From contig NZ_KQ033919.1 of assembly GCF_000969825.1 (NCBI RefSeq), positions 2,960,509 through 3,024,508 of the forward strand: a stretch of 64,000 bases of DNA. The letters run 5' to 3'. The DNA comes from Parabacteroides gordonii MS-1 = DSM 23371 (GTDB taxonomy: Bacteria; Bacteroidota; Bacteroidia; Bacteroidales; Tannerellaceae). A program made the translations under genes and the position numbers. Shown here piece by piece: positions 1 through 8,275 of the stretch; positions within the stretch are counted from its first letter, which is position 1; each line of letters begins with the position of its first letter. The notes below the pieces were generated by a model. It saw only the letters and a program-made list of their open reading frames with translations. It was not told where the DNA came from and did no database searches.

Positions 1-209
1 TTTGCTAAATCGCTGACAGTAGCGTAAAAAACAACAGGCCTTGATTTGTACCCGTACAGCTTCTCTAAGAACGGGCTGAATTGACAATTTGATATTATGG
101 TGGTCTACGGAATGTTGCTGTCATTTTGTTTATCACGGAATTCTCCGGTTAATGCTGAATATCTTTGTTTTATTTTTTACCTTTGCCCCTCAGAATAAAA
201 TGTATTATC

Positions 210-1175
210 ATGGGAAATTTCTTTACATCCTTGTTCTCTTCTTCTAAAAAAAATGAGGATACAGTAGAAGAGAAAGTGAAAAACGATCAGAAAAACTTTG
301 ACATATTAAAATATGATGGCGTTCGTGCCCAGAAAATGGGGCAGGTGGCTTATGCTATTAAATGCTTTACCGAGGCGTTGAATATCGAAGAAGATTTTGA
401 AACAATGAACTATCTGGTATCGGCATACTCCATGACCAATGAAACCGGAAAGGCATTGGATGTATTGAACCGCATGGTGGAGTTGGAGCCGGAGCATGTA
501 AATACCTTGCTGACAAGGGTGAGCGTGCTTTTCATGCTGGACAAGGATCAGGAAGTGATTGCCGATTGTATGCGCGTGATCGAGCTCGACGCTTCCAACC
601 ATCTTCCCTGGTTCCTGATGGCGAAAGCTAAAAGAACGACCGGCGATCCGCTGGGCGCTATTGCCGACCTGACGAAAGCGATCGCGCTGAAAGATGATTT
701 TACAGATGCTTACCTGCTCCGTGCAGAAATCCTGTTGGCTATGAAACAGGGAAAAGAAGCATTGCCTGATATCGAAAAAGCAATCTCATTGGCTCCGGAA
801 GAGGAAACAACCTATCTAGTAAGAGGAAAGATTCATGAATCCTTGGGCGACCTGGGAGCCGCCGCCGCTGATTACCAGCAGGCACTCGACCTGAACCCCT
901 TCAACGAAGATGCCTGTATCCTGAAAGGAACCCTTCTGATTACGAAAGAGCAATTGGATGAAGCGATCGCTTTCTTTGATGATGCCATTGATATCAAACC
1001 CGATTTTGCCAAGGCTTACGCCGAACGCGGACGGGCAAAGAACCTGAAAGGCGATAAGGAAGGTGCTTTCGATGATCTGAAAAAATCGATCGAATTGAAT
1101 CCGGAAGGAGAGGAGGCTAAGAAGTTTGAAGGACAGCATAATTTCGATAATATGTACAAAGGGGGTATTTTTTAA
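210..1175 (+). CDS. Tetratricopeptide-repeat protein
   Basis: A 321-residue protein built almost wholly of tandem 34-residue TPR helices. It has recurring A-x-A-Y and L-x-P signatures and asparagine- or proline-ended repeats from about residue 35 to 310. TPR arrays bind other proteins, so this is probably a scaffold; no enzymatic motif is visible. The start at 210 is chosen over the ORF's first possible codon at 165 because it gives a sensible amino end (MGNFFTSLFSSSKK). A promoter-like TACCTTTG lies at 178-185, about 25 bases upstream. No signal peptide is obvious, so a cytoplasmic location is inferred. It stands alone, upstream of rpmH on the same strand. The exact partner is unknown. Confidence 0.8.
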   Translation: MGNFFTSLFSSSKKNEDTVEEKVKNDQKNFDILKYDGVRAQKMGQVAYAIKCFTEALNIEEDFETMNYLVSAYSMTNETGKALDVLNRMVELEPEHVNTLLTRVSVLFMLDKDQEVIADCMRVIELDASNHLPWFLMAKAKRTTGDPLGAIADLTKAIALKDDFTDAYLLRAEILLAMKQGKEALPDIEKAISLAPEEETTYLVRGKIHESLGDLGAAAADYQQALDLNPFNEDACILKGTLLITKEQLDEAIAFFDDAIDIKPDFAKAYAERGRAKNLKGDKEGAFDDLKKSIELNPEGEEAKKFEGQHNFDNMYKGGIF

Positions 1176-1273
1176 CAGCTACATATCAGTTTATTAGTTG
1201 ATTTCTATACAATGGATGATTTATTCTCTTTTTTGAGAAATCGTACATTTGTATCGAAAAAAACAGCTAACTC

Positions 1274-1304
1274 TTTGTTTATTAAAAAAAAGCCTCTATC
1301 TTTG
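1274..1304 (+). promoter_or_regulatory. Bacteroidetes-type promoter of rpmH
   Basis: TTTG at 1274-1277 and TATCTTTG at 1297-1304 are separated by 19 bases, matching the Bacteroides sigma-ABfr consensus (TTTG, 19-21 bases, TAnnTTTG). Transcription would start near 1310, giving a leader of about 40 bases to the rpmH ATG at 1350. This is the best full promoter match in the window. Confidence 0.75.
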
Positions 1305-1349
1305 CAGCCCGAATTGGTATAAGATAATAATAAATAAATATATAGAAAG

Positions 1350-1502
1350 ATGAAAAGAACATTCCAACCTTCCAACAGAAAAAGAAAGAATAAGCATGGT
1401 TTCCGTTCAAGAATGGCAACTGCTAATGGTCGTAGAGTATTAGCTTCTCGTCGTGCTAAAGGAAGAGCTAAGTTATCTGTTTCTGACGAATACAACGGAT
1501 AA
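1350..1502 (+). CDS. rpmH: 50S ribosomal protein L34
   Basis: A 50-residue, strongly basic protein that starts [18 protein letters not shown] and continues with [21 protein letters not shown] and a KLSVSDE tail. This is the L34 signature almost residue for residue. L34 is a late-assembling structural protein of the large ribosomal subunit. Length is normal for Bacteroidetes (about 50-53). It is easily missed because it is so short, and a meaningless reverse-strand frame of 96 codons overlaps it. It has a consensus promoter at 1274-1304 and a terminator-like hairpin at 1531-1576, so it can be transcribed alone, ahead of the PASTA-rluD-ddl block. Confidence 0.97.
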   Translation: MKRTFQPSNRKRKNKHGFRSRMATANGRRVLASRRAKGRAKLSVSDEYNG

Positions 1503-1530
1503 TCAGCCCGTTTTAAAGAAATTATTCATA

Positions 1531-1576
1531 AAGAAAGTAGAGGTTTTTACTAAAAAGCCTTTACTTTCTTTGTTTT
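1531..1576 (+). terminator. Probable rpmH terminator
   Basis: A 13-bp stem pairs 1531-1543 with 1558-1570, with one G-U wobble. A run of T facing a run of A inside the loop lengthens it, and the stem is followed by TGTTTT. It begins 28 bases after the rpmH stop. Confidence 0.6.
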
Positions 1577-1625
1577 AACGGCTTTGTTTTCTACTTTTGA
1601 TCCCGCCTACAAACACAAAATAGAA

Positions 1626-2249
1626 ATGAATAACTTTTTTGTTAAACTGATAAAGAATCCGTACGTCTTGAACTTGCTGCTGGCTGTGGTCGTGGCATGT
1701 GGTCTGATCTATGGCACCCTGAAATGGCTCGATAAGTATACGAGGCATAATGAGGCTGTTGTCGTGCCGGATGTGAAAGGCCTGAGAGTGGAAGAAGCCG
1801 CTGAATTCTTCAAAAATAACAACTTACGTTATAATGTGATCGACTCGGTATTCTCGAAAGATGTCAGCCCGGGAGCGATCGTAGAGCTGGTACCTTCGGC
1901 TGGTTCGAAGGTGAAAGAAGGGCGGATCGTGTTCATTACAGTGAATGCGATGACTTCGCAGATGGCTACCATACCGGAAGTGGAAGACTTGTCGTTCCGC
2001 CAGGCGTATGCCTTGCTGCGGGCCCGCGGATTTGAAAATGTGGAGATCGAATATGTGCCGGGCGATTTTAAGGATCTGGCAGTCTCTGTCGATTTGCGTG
2101 GAAGGACGTTGAATAAAGGGGAACATGTCCCGCTTACGGCTCCTTTGGTGCTGAAGGTGAGCAGTGGCGAGGCTGAAATTCTTCCCGAAGACTCGCTGTC
2201 GACCATGCCTGTCGAATCGTTGGATAGTGAAGAAGAAAACTGGTTTTAA
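1626..2249 (+). CDS. PASTA domain-containing membrane protein
   Basis: A 207-residue protein with one amino-terminal membrane segment (about residues 10-30, YVLNLLLAVVVACGLIYG) and two extracytoplasmic PASTA domains (about 45-110 and 115-185; VVVPDVKGLRVEEAAEFF and ATIPEVEDLSFRQAYALL). PASTA domains recognise peptidoglycan fragments or stem peptides. Here there is no kinase or transpeptidase domain, so it may be a stand-alone cell-wall sensor or scaffold. The start at 1626 is preferred over 1584 because it places the membrane segment near the amino end. The stop is two bases from the rluD start, indicating co-transcription and probable translational coupling. A murein link fits the ddl gene downstream. 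Confidence 0.85.
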   Translation: MNNFFVKLIKNPYVLNLLLAVVVACGLIYGTLKWLDKYTRHNEAVVVPDVKGLRVEEAAEFFKNNNLRYNVIDSVFSKDVSPGAIVELVPSAGSKVKEGRIVFITVNAMTSQMATIPEVEDLSFRQAYALLRARGFENVEIEYVPGDFKDLAVSVDLRGRTLNKGEHVPLTAPLVLKVSSGEAEILPEDSLSTMPVESLDSEEENWF

Positions 2250-2251
2250 CT

Positions 2252-3328
2252 ATGGATGACTTTTTTGACGAAATGGATGATGAACAGGCTGACGGCCTGT
2301 TAGGACAGGAAGAGGAGGATGGAACTCCCCAACTGTATGAACATTTCCGCTTCGTTGCCGATCGCGGACAATCCTTGTTGCGGGTAGACAAGTTCTTGGT
2401 AGACCGTATGTTCGGATCGACCCGCAACCGGATACAACTCGCTGCCGAAGCCGGATGTATCCTGGCAAACGGTAAGCCGGTAAAAAGTAATTACCGCGTG
2501 AAGCCGGAAGATGTGGTGACGATCGTAATGACCCGTCCCCGTCGTGAACTGGAAATCGTTCAGGAAAATATCCCTCTTAAAATAATATATGAAGATGAAG
2601 ACTTGCTGGTGGTGGATAAACCGGCAGGCCTGGTTGTGCATCCCGGACACGGTAACTACACCGGTACGCTGGTAAATGCATTGGCCTGGTATCTGAAAGA
2701 CGATCCGACCTACGACCCTTCCGATCCACGGTTGGGATTGGTTCACCGTATCGATAAAGATACTTCCGGGCTGCTGGTAGTGGCCAAGAAACCGGAAGCG
2801 AAGGCCAACCTCAGCCTGCAATTCTTTAATAAGACTACCAAACGCGAATATCGTGCGCTGGTCTGGGGAATTGTGCAGGAGGACGAAGGCCGTATAGAAG
2901 GTAATATCGGACGCGATCCGCGCGACCGGATGCAGATGACGGTCTTTCCCGAAGGAGATCAGGGAAAAACGGCCGTTACCCATTATTCCGTACTGGAACG
3001 TTTGGGGTATGTATCGCTGGTGAAGTGCCGCCTCGAAACAGGACGTACGCACCAGATACGTGTACATATGAAATATATCGGTCATACCCTTTTCAACGAT
3101 GAGCGGTATGGCGGAAATGAAATTCTGAAAGGAACAACTTTTACTAAATATAAACAGTTCGTACAGAACTGCTTTGCCATCTGTCCCCGGCAGGCACTGC
3201 ATGCCAAAACGCTGGGATTCGTGCATCCTACTACCGGTGAGGAAATGTTTTTTGATTCCGAGATTCCCGCTGATATGGCACAATTGATAGAGAAGTGGCG
3301 GATATATGCAAATACTAAAGAAATATAA
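2252..3328 (+). CDS. rluD: RluA/RluD-family 23S rRNA pseudouridine synthase
   Basis: A 358-residue enzyme that isomerises uridine to pseudouridine in large-subunit rRNA. An S4 RNA-binding domain lies at about residues 45-105 (LRVDKFLVDRM), followed by the catalytic domain. The catalytic-loop motif HRIDKDTSGLLVVAK carries the essential aspartate, and GRTHQIRVHM is the second family signature. The amino end is unusually acidic (MDDFFDEMDDEQAD and an E/D-rich stretch). It is flanked within 2-3 bases by the PASTA gene and ddl, so the three form one transcription unit. RluD versus RluA/RluC specificity is inferred from length and the S4 domain, not proven. Confidence 0.9.
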   Translation: MDDFFDEMDDEQADGLLGQEEEDGTPQLYEHFRFVADRGQSLLRVDKFLVDRMFGSTRNRIQLAAEAGCILANGKPVKSNYRVKPEDVVTIVMTRPRRELEIVQENIPLKIIYEDEDLLVVDKPAGLVVHPGHGNYTGTLVNALAWYLKDDPTYDPSDPRLGLVHRIDKDTSGLLVVAKKPEAKANLSLQFFNKTTKREYRALVWGIVQEDEGRIEGNIGRDPRDRMQMTVFPEGDQGKTAVTHYSVLERLGYVSLVKCRLETGRTHQIRVHMKYIGHTLFNDERYGGNEILKGTTFTKYKQFVQNCFAICPRQALHAKTLGFVHPTTGEEMFFDSEIPADMAQLIEKWRIYANTKEI

Positions 3329-3330
3329 AA

Positions 3331-4320
3331 ATGAAAAAGAACATTGCTATTGTAGCCGGGGGAGATTCTTCCGAGATTGTTGTTTCATTAAAAAGTGCAG
3401 AAGGAATCTACTCTTTTATTGATAAAGACAAATATAATTTATATATTGCAATCGTTAAGAAAGAAGGATGGGCGGTTAAACTTCCTGGCGGGGAACATAC
3501 ACCAATTGATAAAAATGATTTTAGTTTCCGGGAGAATGGTGAGGTGAAGCATTTTGACTTTGCTTATATTACTATTCATGGTACTCCGGGAGAGGACGGT
3601 CGGTTGCAGGGCTATTTCGATTTGATCGGGATGCCTTATTCTTCCTGTAGTCAGTTGGTCAGCGCACTTACCTTCAACAAGTTTGTTTGCAATAATTATT
3701 TGCGTAGTTTTGGTATAAATGTGTCCGACTCTATCCGTTTGTTCAAAGGACAGACTGTGACGGAACAAGAAGCGATCAGTCGGTTAGGACTGCCGGTCTT
3801 TGTGAAACCCAACGATGGGGGAAGCAGCTTCGGAGTAACCAAAGTTAAGGAAGCTTCACAATTGCAACCGGCTATTGCAAAGGCATTTGCCGAAGGCGAC
3901 GAGGTCATGCTGGAGAGTTTTATCTCCGGAACAGAAGTGACTTGCGGTTGTTATAAGGTAGAAGGAAAAGAAGTAATCTTACCTCTTACCGAAGTGGTTA
4001 CAAAGAACGAGTTCTTTGATTTCAACGCGAAGTATAACGGCGAGTCCGACGAGATCACTCCCGCCCGTATCTCTCCCGAACTGACGGAGAAAGTACAACG
4101 CGAAGCATCGAAGATTTACGACATACTGGGCGCCAAAGGACTCATCCGGGTAGATTTTATTATCGAAGCAAACGGGAAACCGAAAATGCTCGAAGTAAAT
4201 ACGACACCGGGTATGACGGCTACCAGCTTTATCCCGCAGCAAGTTCGGGCTGCCGGATTGGATATCAAGGATGTTATGACTGACATCATTGAAAATGAAC
4301 TGCAAAAGGTAGGTAAATAA
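3331..4320 (+). CDS. ddl: D-alanine--D-alanine ligase
   Basis: A 329-residue ATP-grasp ligase that joins two D-alanines for the peptidoglycan stem peptide in the cytoplasm. Visible motifs are an amino-terminal GGDSSEIVVSLKSA (nucleotide-fold start), HGTPGEDGRLQGYFD, the ATP-loop NDGGSSFGVTKV, LIRVDFII, and the Mg/phosphate-binding LEVNTTPGMT near the carboxyl end. Length is typical for DdlB. The start lies two bases after the rluD stop. Co-transcription with the PASTA gene places two wall-related functions together. Confidence 0.96.
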   Translation: MKKNIAIVAGGDSSEIVVSLKSAEGIYSFIDKDKYNLYIAIVKKEGWAVKLPGGEHTPIDKNDFSFRENGEVKHFDFAYITIHGTPGEDGRLQGYFDLIGMPYSSCSQLVSALTFNKFVCNNYLRSFGINVSDSIRLFKGQTVTEQEAISRLGLPVFVKPNDGGSSFGVTKVKEASQLQPAIAKAFAEGDEVMLESFISGTEVTCGCYKVEGKEVILPLTEVVTKNEFFDFNAKYNGESDEITPARISPELTEKVQREASKIYDILGAKGLIRVDFIIEANGKPKMLEVNTTPGMTATSFIPQQVRAAGLDIKDVMTDIIENELQKVGK

Positions 4321-4332
4321 TAATAAAAAGAT

Positions 4333-5493
4333 ATGGATACAGAAGTTTCCTATAATTTTGACGACATTCGTCCGCTGAACAACGACGAGGTGAAGGATGC
4401 TATCGAAGCACTGGTAACCAACGAAGATTTCGAGCGGGCCTTCCGGTATATCAAGCCGGATGTGAACTGGAAAGAGTTTTCTGAAACGATGCGTTCGTTC
4501 AAGACAAAAGAAGACTTTAAATCGAAGCTGGCTTACGAAGCGGTGATGATGGTTGCCAATAAGACGACTTTCTCACTGACAATCTCCGGACGGAGCCGTC
4601 TTCCGAAAGACAAAAAGCCTTGTACGTTTATTTCCAATCATCGCGACATCGTACTGGATGCCTCATTCCTGAATGTTATGCTGTATGATGTGGGTTATGG
4701 CATGACGCAGGTAGCGATAGGTGATAACCTGATGATCCGTCCCTGGATCGAAACACTGGTTCGCCTGAACAACAGTTTTATCGTAAAACGCGGAGTTTCT
4801 GTTCGTCAGATGCTGGATGTCAGCCGTACGCTTTCCGCTTATGTCCGCCATACGATCAACGAAACGAAAGAGTCTATCTGGATCGCCCAGCGTGAAGGCC
4901 GTGCCAAGGATTCGAACGACCGTACACAGGGGAGTGTCCTGAAGATGCTGAACATGAGCGGCGACAAGGATATCGTTTCTAACATCATGGATCTGAATAT
5001 CTTCCCGGTCGCTATCTCTTACGAGTATGACCCTTGCGACTTCCTGAAGGCAAAAGAGTTCCAGATGAAACGGGATGATCCTGACTATGTAAAAAGCCAG
5101 CGCGACGACCTGTTGAGCATGGAAACCGGTATACTGAATAATAAAGGCCGCGTTCACTTCACACTGACAGAGCCGATCAACGACCAGTTAGCCGCTCTCG
5201 ACAGGAATATGGAAAAGAACGAACTGATCGCAGCGATCGCCTCCATCATCGATAAGGAAATCTACAAACATTACCGTTTCTATCCTTGCAACTATGTTGC
5301 TTATGATATGCTGACCGGAACCAAACGTTTCAGCGGCAATTACGGACTAAGAGATAAGAAACATTTCGAAGAATACCTGCAGGGACAACTGGATAAGATC
5401 GTTCTTCCTAATAAGGACGAAGCATTCCTGCGTACAAAGATATTGGAAATGTACACTAATCCGCTAAAGAACCATTTGGCGAGTCAGGAATAA
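4333..5493 (+). CDS. PlsC-like acyltransferase (phospholipid synthesis)
   Basis: A 386-residue protein with an acyltransferase core in the first half: SNHRDIVLDASF resembles the NHx4D motif of glycerol-phosphate acyltransferases, and EGRAKDSNDRTQ resembles the conserved EGxR/FPEG motif. In the first motif the downstream aspartate is at H+6, with another aspartate at H+2, so the usual H-x4-D spacing is not exact. The likely role is acyl transfer to glycerol-3-phosphate or lysophosphatidate, or to an aminolipid, at the inner membrane. No strong membrane helix is seen. It is last in the 1.6-5.5 kb operon, 12 bases after ddl, and is closed by the terminator at 5509-5555. The exact acceptor cannot be read from the sequence. 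Confidence 0.75.
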   Translation: MDTEVSYNFDDIRPLNNDEVKDAIEALVTNEDFERAFRYIKPDVNWKEFSETMRSFKTKEDFKSKLAYEAVMMVANKTTFSLTISGRSRLPKDKKPCTFISNHRDIVLDASFLNVMLYDVGYGMTQVAIGDNLMIRPWIETLVRLNNSFIVKRGVSVRQMLDVSRTLSAYVRHTINETKESIWIAQREGRAKDSNDRTQGSVLKMLNMSGDKDIVSNIMDLNIFPVAISYEYDPCDFLKAKEFQMKRDDPDYVKSQRDDLLSMETGILNNKGRVHFTLTEPINDQLAALDRNMEKNELIAAIASIIDKEIYKHYRFYPCNYVAYDMLTGTKRFSGNYGLRDKKHFEEYLQGQLDKIVLPNKDEAFLRTKILEMYTNPLKNHLASQE

Positions 5494-5508
5494 AACGTAA
5501 TACGACAA

Positions 5509-5555
5509 TTAATAAAGAAGCCTGAACTTTTCAAAAGTTCAGGCTTCTTTATTAA
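5509..5555. terminator. Bidirectional intrinsic terminator between convergent operons
   Basis: A near-perfect palindrome: the 23-base arm 5509-5531 pairs with 5533-5555 around a single central base. It has a GC-rich middle (AAGCCTGAAC/GTTCAGGCTT) and A/T-rich ends that give a U-tract on either strand. It serves both the plus-strand acyltransferase and the minus-strand GH3 gene. Confidence 0.9.
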
Positions 5556-5597
5556 TTACACCTGGGAAATAAGTATACCGGAAATAGATGTGATATT

Positions 5598-8198
5598 TTA
5601 CTGCAAAAAGAACGATTTTGTCAATATCGTTCCCGAAGCATTTGAACCGGGTTGTCCACCTCCGACGGTTATATCGATATTTCCTGGAGAATAGATTGAT
5701 TCGCCGGTCTCTGTTACAATGGAAAGATCTTTTTGGGTTAGTAAGAATTCTACTTTTTGAGATTCTCCTGCAGCCAGGTGGATTCGCTTAAATCCTTTGA
5801 GTGATTTTAATGGTACATGTGTTTTATTAAGATGGGAGAGATAAAGTTGCACGACCTCATCTCCGTCTCGTTGCCCTGAATTTTTGACAATGGCAGAAAC
5901 CTTAATCCCTTTACTTCCCGGAAGAGACTGAATCTCCAGTTGGTCGTATTGGAAGGTCGTATAACTTAATCCGTAGCCAAACGGATAAACTACTTCTCCT
6001 GTAAAATAACGATATGTACGATTATTCATATTATAGTCTTCAAAATCGGGTAAGTCTTCTACTTTTTTATAGAAAGTGACAGGTAAACGACCTGCTGGGT
6101 TGTAGTCTCCAAATAGAACATCGGCGATCGCTTCTCCACCTGCCTGTCCTCCATACCATGTGTTTAAGATTGCCGGTAGATTTTTTGATTCCCATTCCAA
6201 ACCGATAGCACTACCGGTCATTAATACGAATACGACTGGTTTTCCTGTAGCATGTAATGCTTTGATCATTTCGGATTGGATGGAAGGAAGTGCTATGGAT
6301 GTGCGGTCTCCTTTTTTGAATCCCTCTATATTGACTCCCATTTCTTCACCTTCCAATTTCACAGAAATACCTCCTGCATAAATGATCACATCTGCATCTT
6401 TTACGGAAGAGGCGATTGTCTGGCAATCTGTTTCTTCCAAGATTCCCATGTCGAAAGTTATTTCTGCATTATCTGCAAATTGCCAGTACTCGATGAATAT
6501 GTCATATTTCTCCCCTTTTTGTACACTAAGTGGGAAATAGTTAGCGGTATTACCTGTTTTTTCTTGCAGCACTCCGTTGATGTATAAATTAGCCCGGTCA
6601 TCGGCATGTAGCTTAAAACATACTTCTCCCGTTTTATCGGGGATAAAAGTCGATTTCCATGTGGCGGACAATTCTCGGGTGATTATCCCATTAGCGATAT
6701 CCTCTCCATCTCCCCACTGATAATCTATCTTTTTTTCCATACGTGATAACCCTGGCTTTCCTTTTCTGTCCATGTTTTGGTAATATTCGGCAAAGAAACC
6801 ATGAGTACCATTATAAGAAAAAAGATTTGTATCATATGTTGAAGTAAAGACCAGATTATCGGTTAGTCCAATACCTTGTTTATATATAATTTCGGTATTG
6901 TTTCCTACTTTTTGTTTGATGCCTTCCAGTAAGGTAGTTACTTTACTTGGATACCCATAATAATTTGCTAGAAGCACGGCTTTATCGTCAGCATTAGGGC
7001 CAATAACGGCTATCTTTTTAAGTGTTTTTTTTAAGGGGAGAATGTCATTCTCGTTTTTTAATAAAACGATTGACTGGCGTGCCATTTCAAGGGCGTGTTC
7101 CTGATGTTCCCGGCATTCTAATACAGAGGTTGGGATCCGGGCATATGGAACTCGTTGTTCAGGGTCGAACATTCCCATTTGGAATCTTAGTTTAAAAAGA
7201 CGTTTGACAGAAGTATCAAGCTGTTCTTCTGTGATAAGTCCTTCACCGATTGCATCGGCCAATGCCTGGTAAGCTCCATTATGGGAACATTCACAATCAG
7301 TACCGTGTAATACTGCATCTGCGGCAGCACTGGCTTCATCCGGATGTGTTTTATGGTGCTTATAGAAGTCTTCTATACCTCCGCAATCGGAAGTTACATA
7401 CCCGTCAAATTTCCATTGGTTTCTTAAAATGTCGGTCATGAGTAAGTCATTACCACAACAAGGTTGCCCGAAGAATGAATTGTAGGCACACATTACGCCC
7501 GTAACTTTGGCTTGTTTCACTAATTGTTCGAAAGCGGGAAGATAGGTATCCCATAAGTCGTAGTTGCTGATTTGTGCATTATATGTATGTCGGTTCCATT
7601 CGGGCCCGCTATGTACGGCATAATGTTTTGCACAAGCTGATGATTTCAAATAGTGCGGATCATTGCCTTGCAGGCCGGTTACAAATGCTGTTCCGATTGC
7701 TCCTGTTAAAAATGGATCTTCTCCATATGTTTCCTGGCCTCTTCCCCAGCGAGGGTCTCTGAAGATATTGATATTCGGGCTCCAGAAGCTTAATCCAAGA
7801 AAGATGCCTGTTTTCCCTTTGCGTGTGGCATCATGATAAATAGCCCTGCCTTCATCCGATATCTGATCGGTCATTTTCTGTACTGCTTCCGGATTCCAGG
7901 TTGCAGCTATACCGATTGCCTGGGGATATGAAGTGGTATGGTAAGGGCTTCTGGCTATTCCATGTAAGCATTCATTCCACCAATTATAAGCAGGAATGTT
8001 CAGTCTTTGGATGGCAGGGGCATTATTCATCATCTGGCTTATTTTTTCTTCAAGAGTGAGTTGACCGACCAAATTATCGACTCTTTCCTCTATAGGTAAG
8101 TCCGGATTCTGGAATTTATAAGAATAAGATTGAGCATGATTAATTAAAGGATATAGTACAAATCCCAGGATTGTTGTGAAAAGAAAACTTGTTCTCAT
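5598..8198 (-). CDS. Glycoside hydrolase family 3 with PA14 insert (beta-glucosidase/beta-xylosidase)
   Basis: An 866-residue secreted or periplasmic exo-glycosidase. A signal peptide covers residues 1-22. The GH3 barrel includes SFWSPNINIFRDPRWGRGQE and KHYAVHSGPE, with the catalytic nucleophile at Asp271 in VTSDCGGIEDF. The GH3-C domain begins near residue 380 (IVLLKNENDILPLKK). A PA14 carbohydrate-binding insert lies at about 465-600 (GEVCFKLHADDRANLYING), and a fibronectin-III-like domain ends the protein (VQLYLSH). GH3-PA14 enzymes remove beta-linked glucose or xylose from oligosaccharides; which sugar cannot be told here. It is the last gene of the sigma-fecR-susC-susD locus and is separated from susD by a hairpin. 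It is the only enzyme of the locus. Confidence 0.93.
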   Translation of the reverse strand: MRTSFLFTTILGFVLYPLINHAQSYSYKFQNPDLPIEERVDNLVGQLTLEEKISQMMNNAPAIQRLNIPAYNWWNECLHGIARSPYHTTSYPQAIGIAATWNPEAVQKMTDQISDEGRAIYHDATRKGKTGIFLGLSFWSPNINIFRDPRWGRGQETYGEDPFLTGAIGTAFVTGLQGNDPHYLKSSACAKHYAVHSGPEWNRHTYNAQISNYDLWDTYLPAFEQLVKQAKVTGVMCAYNSFFGQPCCGNDLLMTDILRNQWKFDGYVTSDCGGIEDFYKHHKTHPDEASAAADAVLHGTDCECSHNGAYQALADAIGEGLITEEQLDTSVKRLFKLRFQMGMFDPEQRVPYARIPTSVLECREHQEHALEMARQSIVLLKNENDILPLKKTLKKIAVIGPNADDKAVLLANYYGYPSKVTTLLEGIKQKVGNNTEIIYKQGIGLTDNLVFTSTYDTNLFSYNGTHGFFAEYYQNMDRKGKPGLSRMEKKIDYQWGDGEDIANGIITRELSATWKSTFIPDKTGEVCFKLHADDRANLYINGVLQEKTGNTANYFPLSVQKGEKYDIFIEYWQFADNAEITFDMGILEETDCQTIASSVKDADVIIYAGGISVKLEGEEMGVNIEGFKKGDRTSIALPSIQSEMIKALHATGKPVVFVLMTGSAIGLEWESKNLPAILNTWYGGQAGGEAIADVLFGDYNPAGRLPVTFYKKVEDLPDFEDYNMNNRTYRYFTGEVVYPFGYGLSYTTFQYDQLEIQSLPGSKGIKVSAIVKNSGQRDGDEVVQLYLSHLNKTHVPLKSLKGFKRIHLAAGESQKVEFLLTQKDLSIVTETGESIYSPGNIDITVGGGQPGSNASGTILTKSFFLQ

Positions 8199-8220
8199 GA
8201 GTGTTATATATTGATTTTCA

Positions 8221-8265
8221 GAAATCTATGCAGACCTTTCTCAAAAAGAAAGCTGCATAGATTTC
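8221..8265 (-). other. Intercistronic hairpin between susD and the GH3 gene
   Basis: A perfect 13-bp inverted repeat (8221-8233 with 8253-8265, GAAATCTATGCAG and its complement) has an inner CTTTC/GAAAG pairing in the loop. It fills most of the 77-base gap and has no long U-tract on the minus strand. It looks like an mRNA-stability or partial-attenuation element that sets more SusCD than enzyme; the function is inferred. Confidence 0.55.
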
Positions 8266-8275
8266 AGGAAAGTGA

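Noticed and set aside
1-209. A coding end or RNA gene at the left edge
   Set aside because: No frame of use, no tRNA-like fold and no conserved motif found; only a weak promoter box near 178-185.
1205-1495. A 96-codon minus-strand frame
   Set aside because: It overlaps rpmH and its consensus promoter on the plus strand; no domain or signal is seen.
2300-3283. A 327-codon frame opposite the pseudouridine synthase gene
   Set aside because: Shadow; the sense strand has clear S4 and catalytic motifs.
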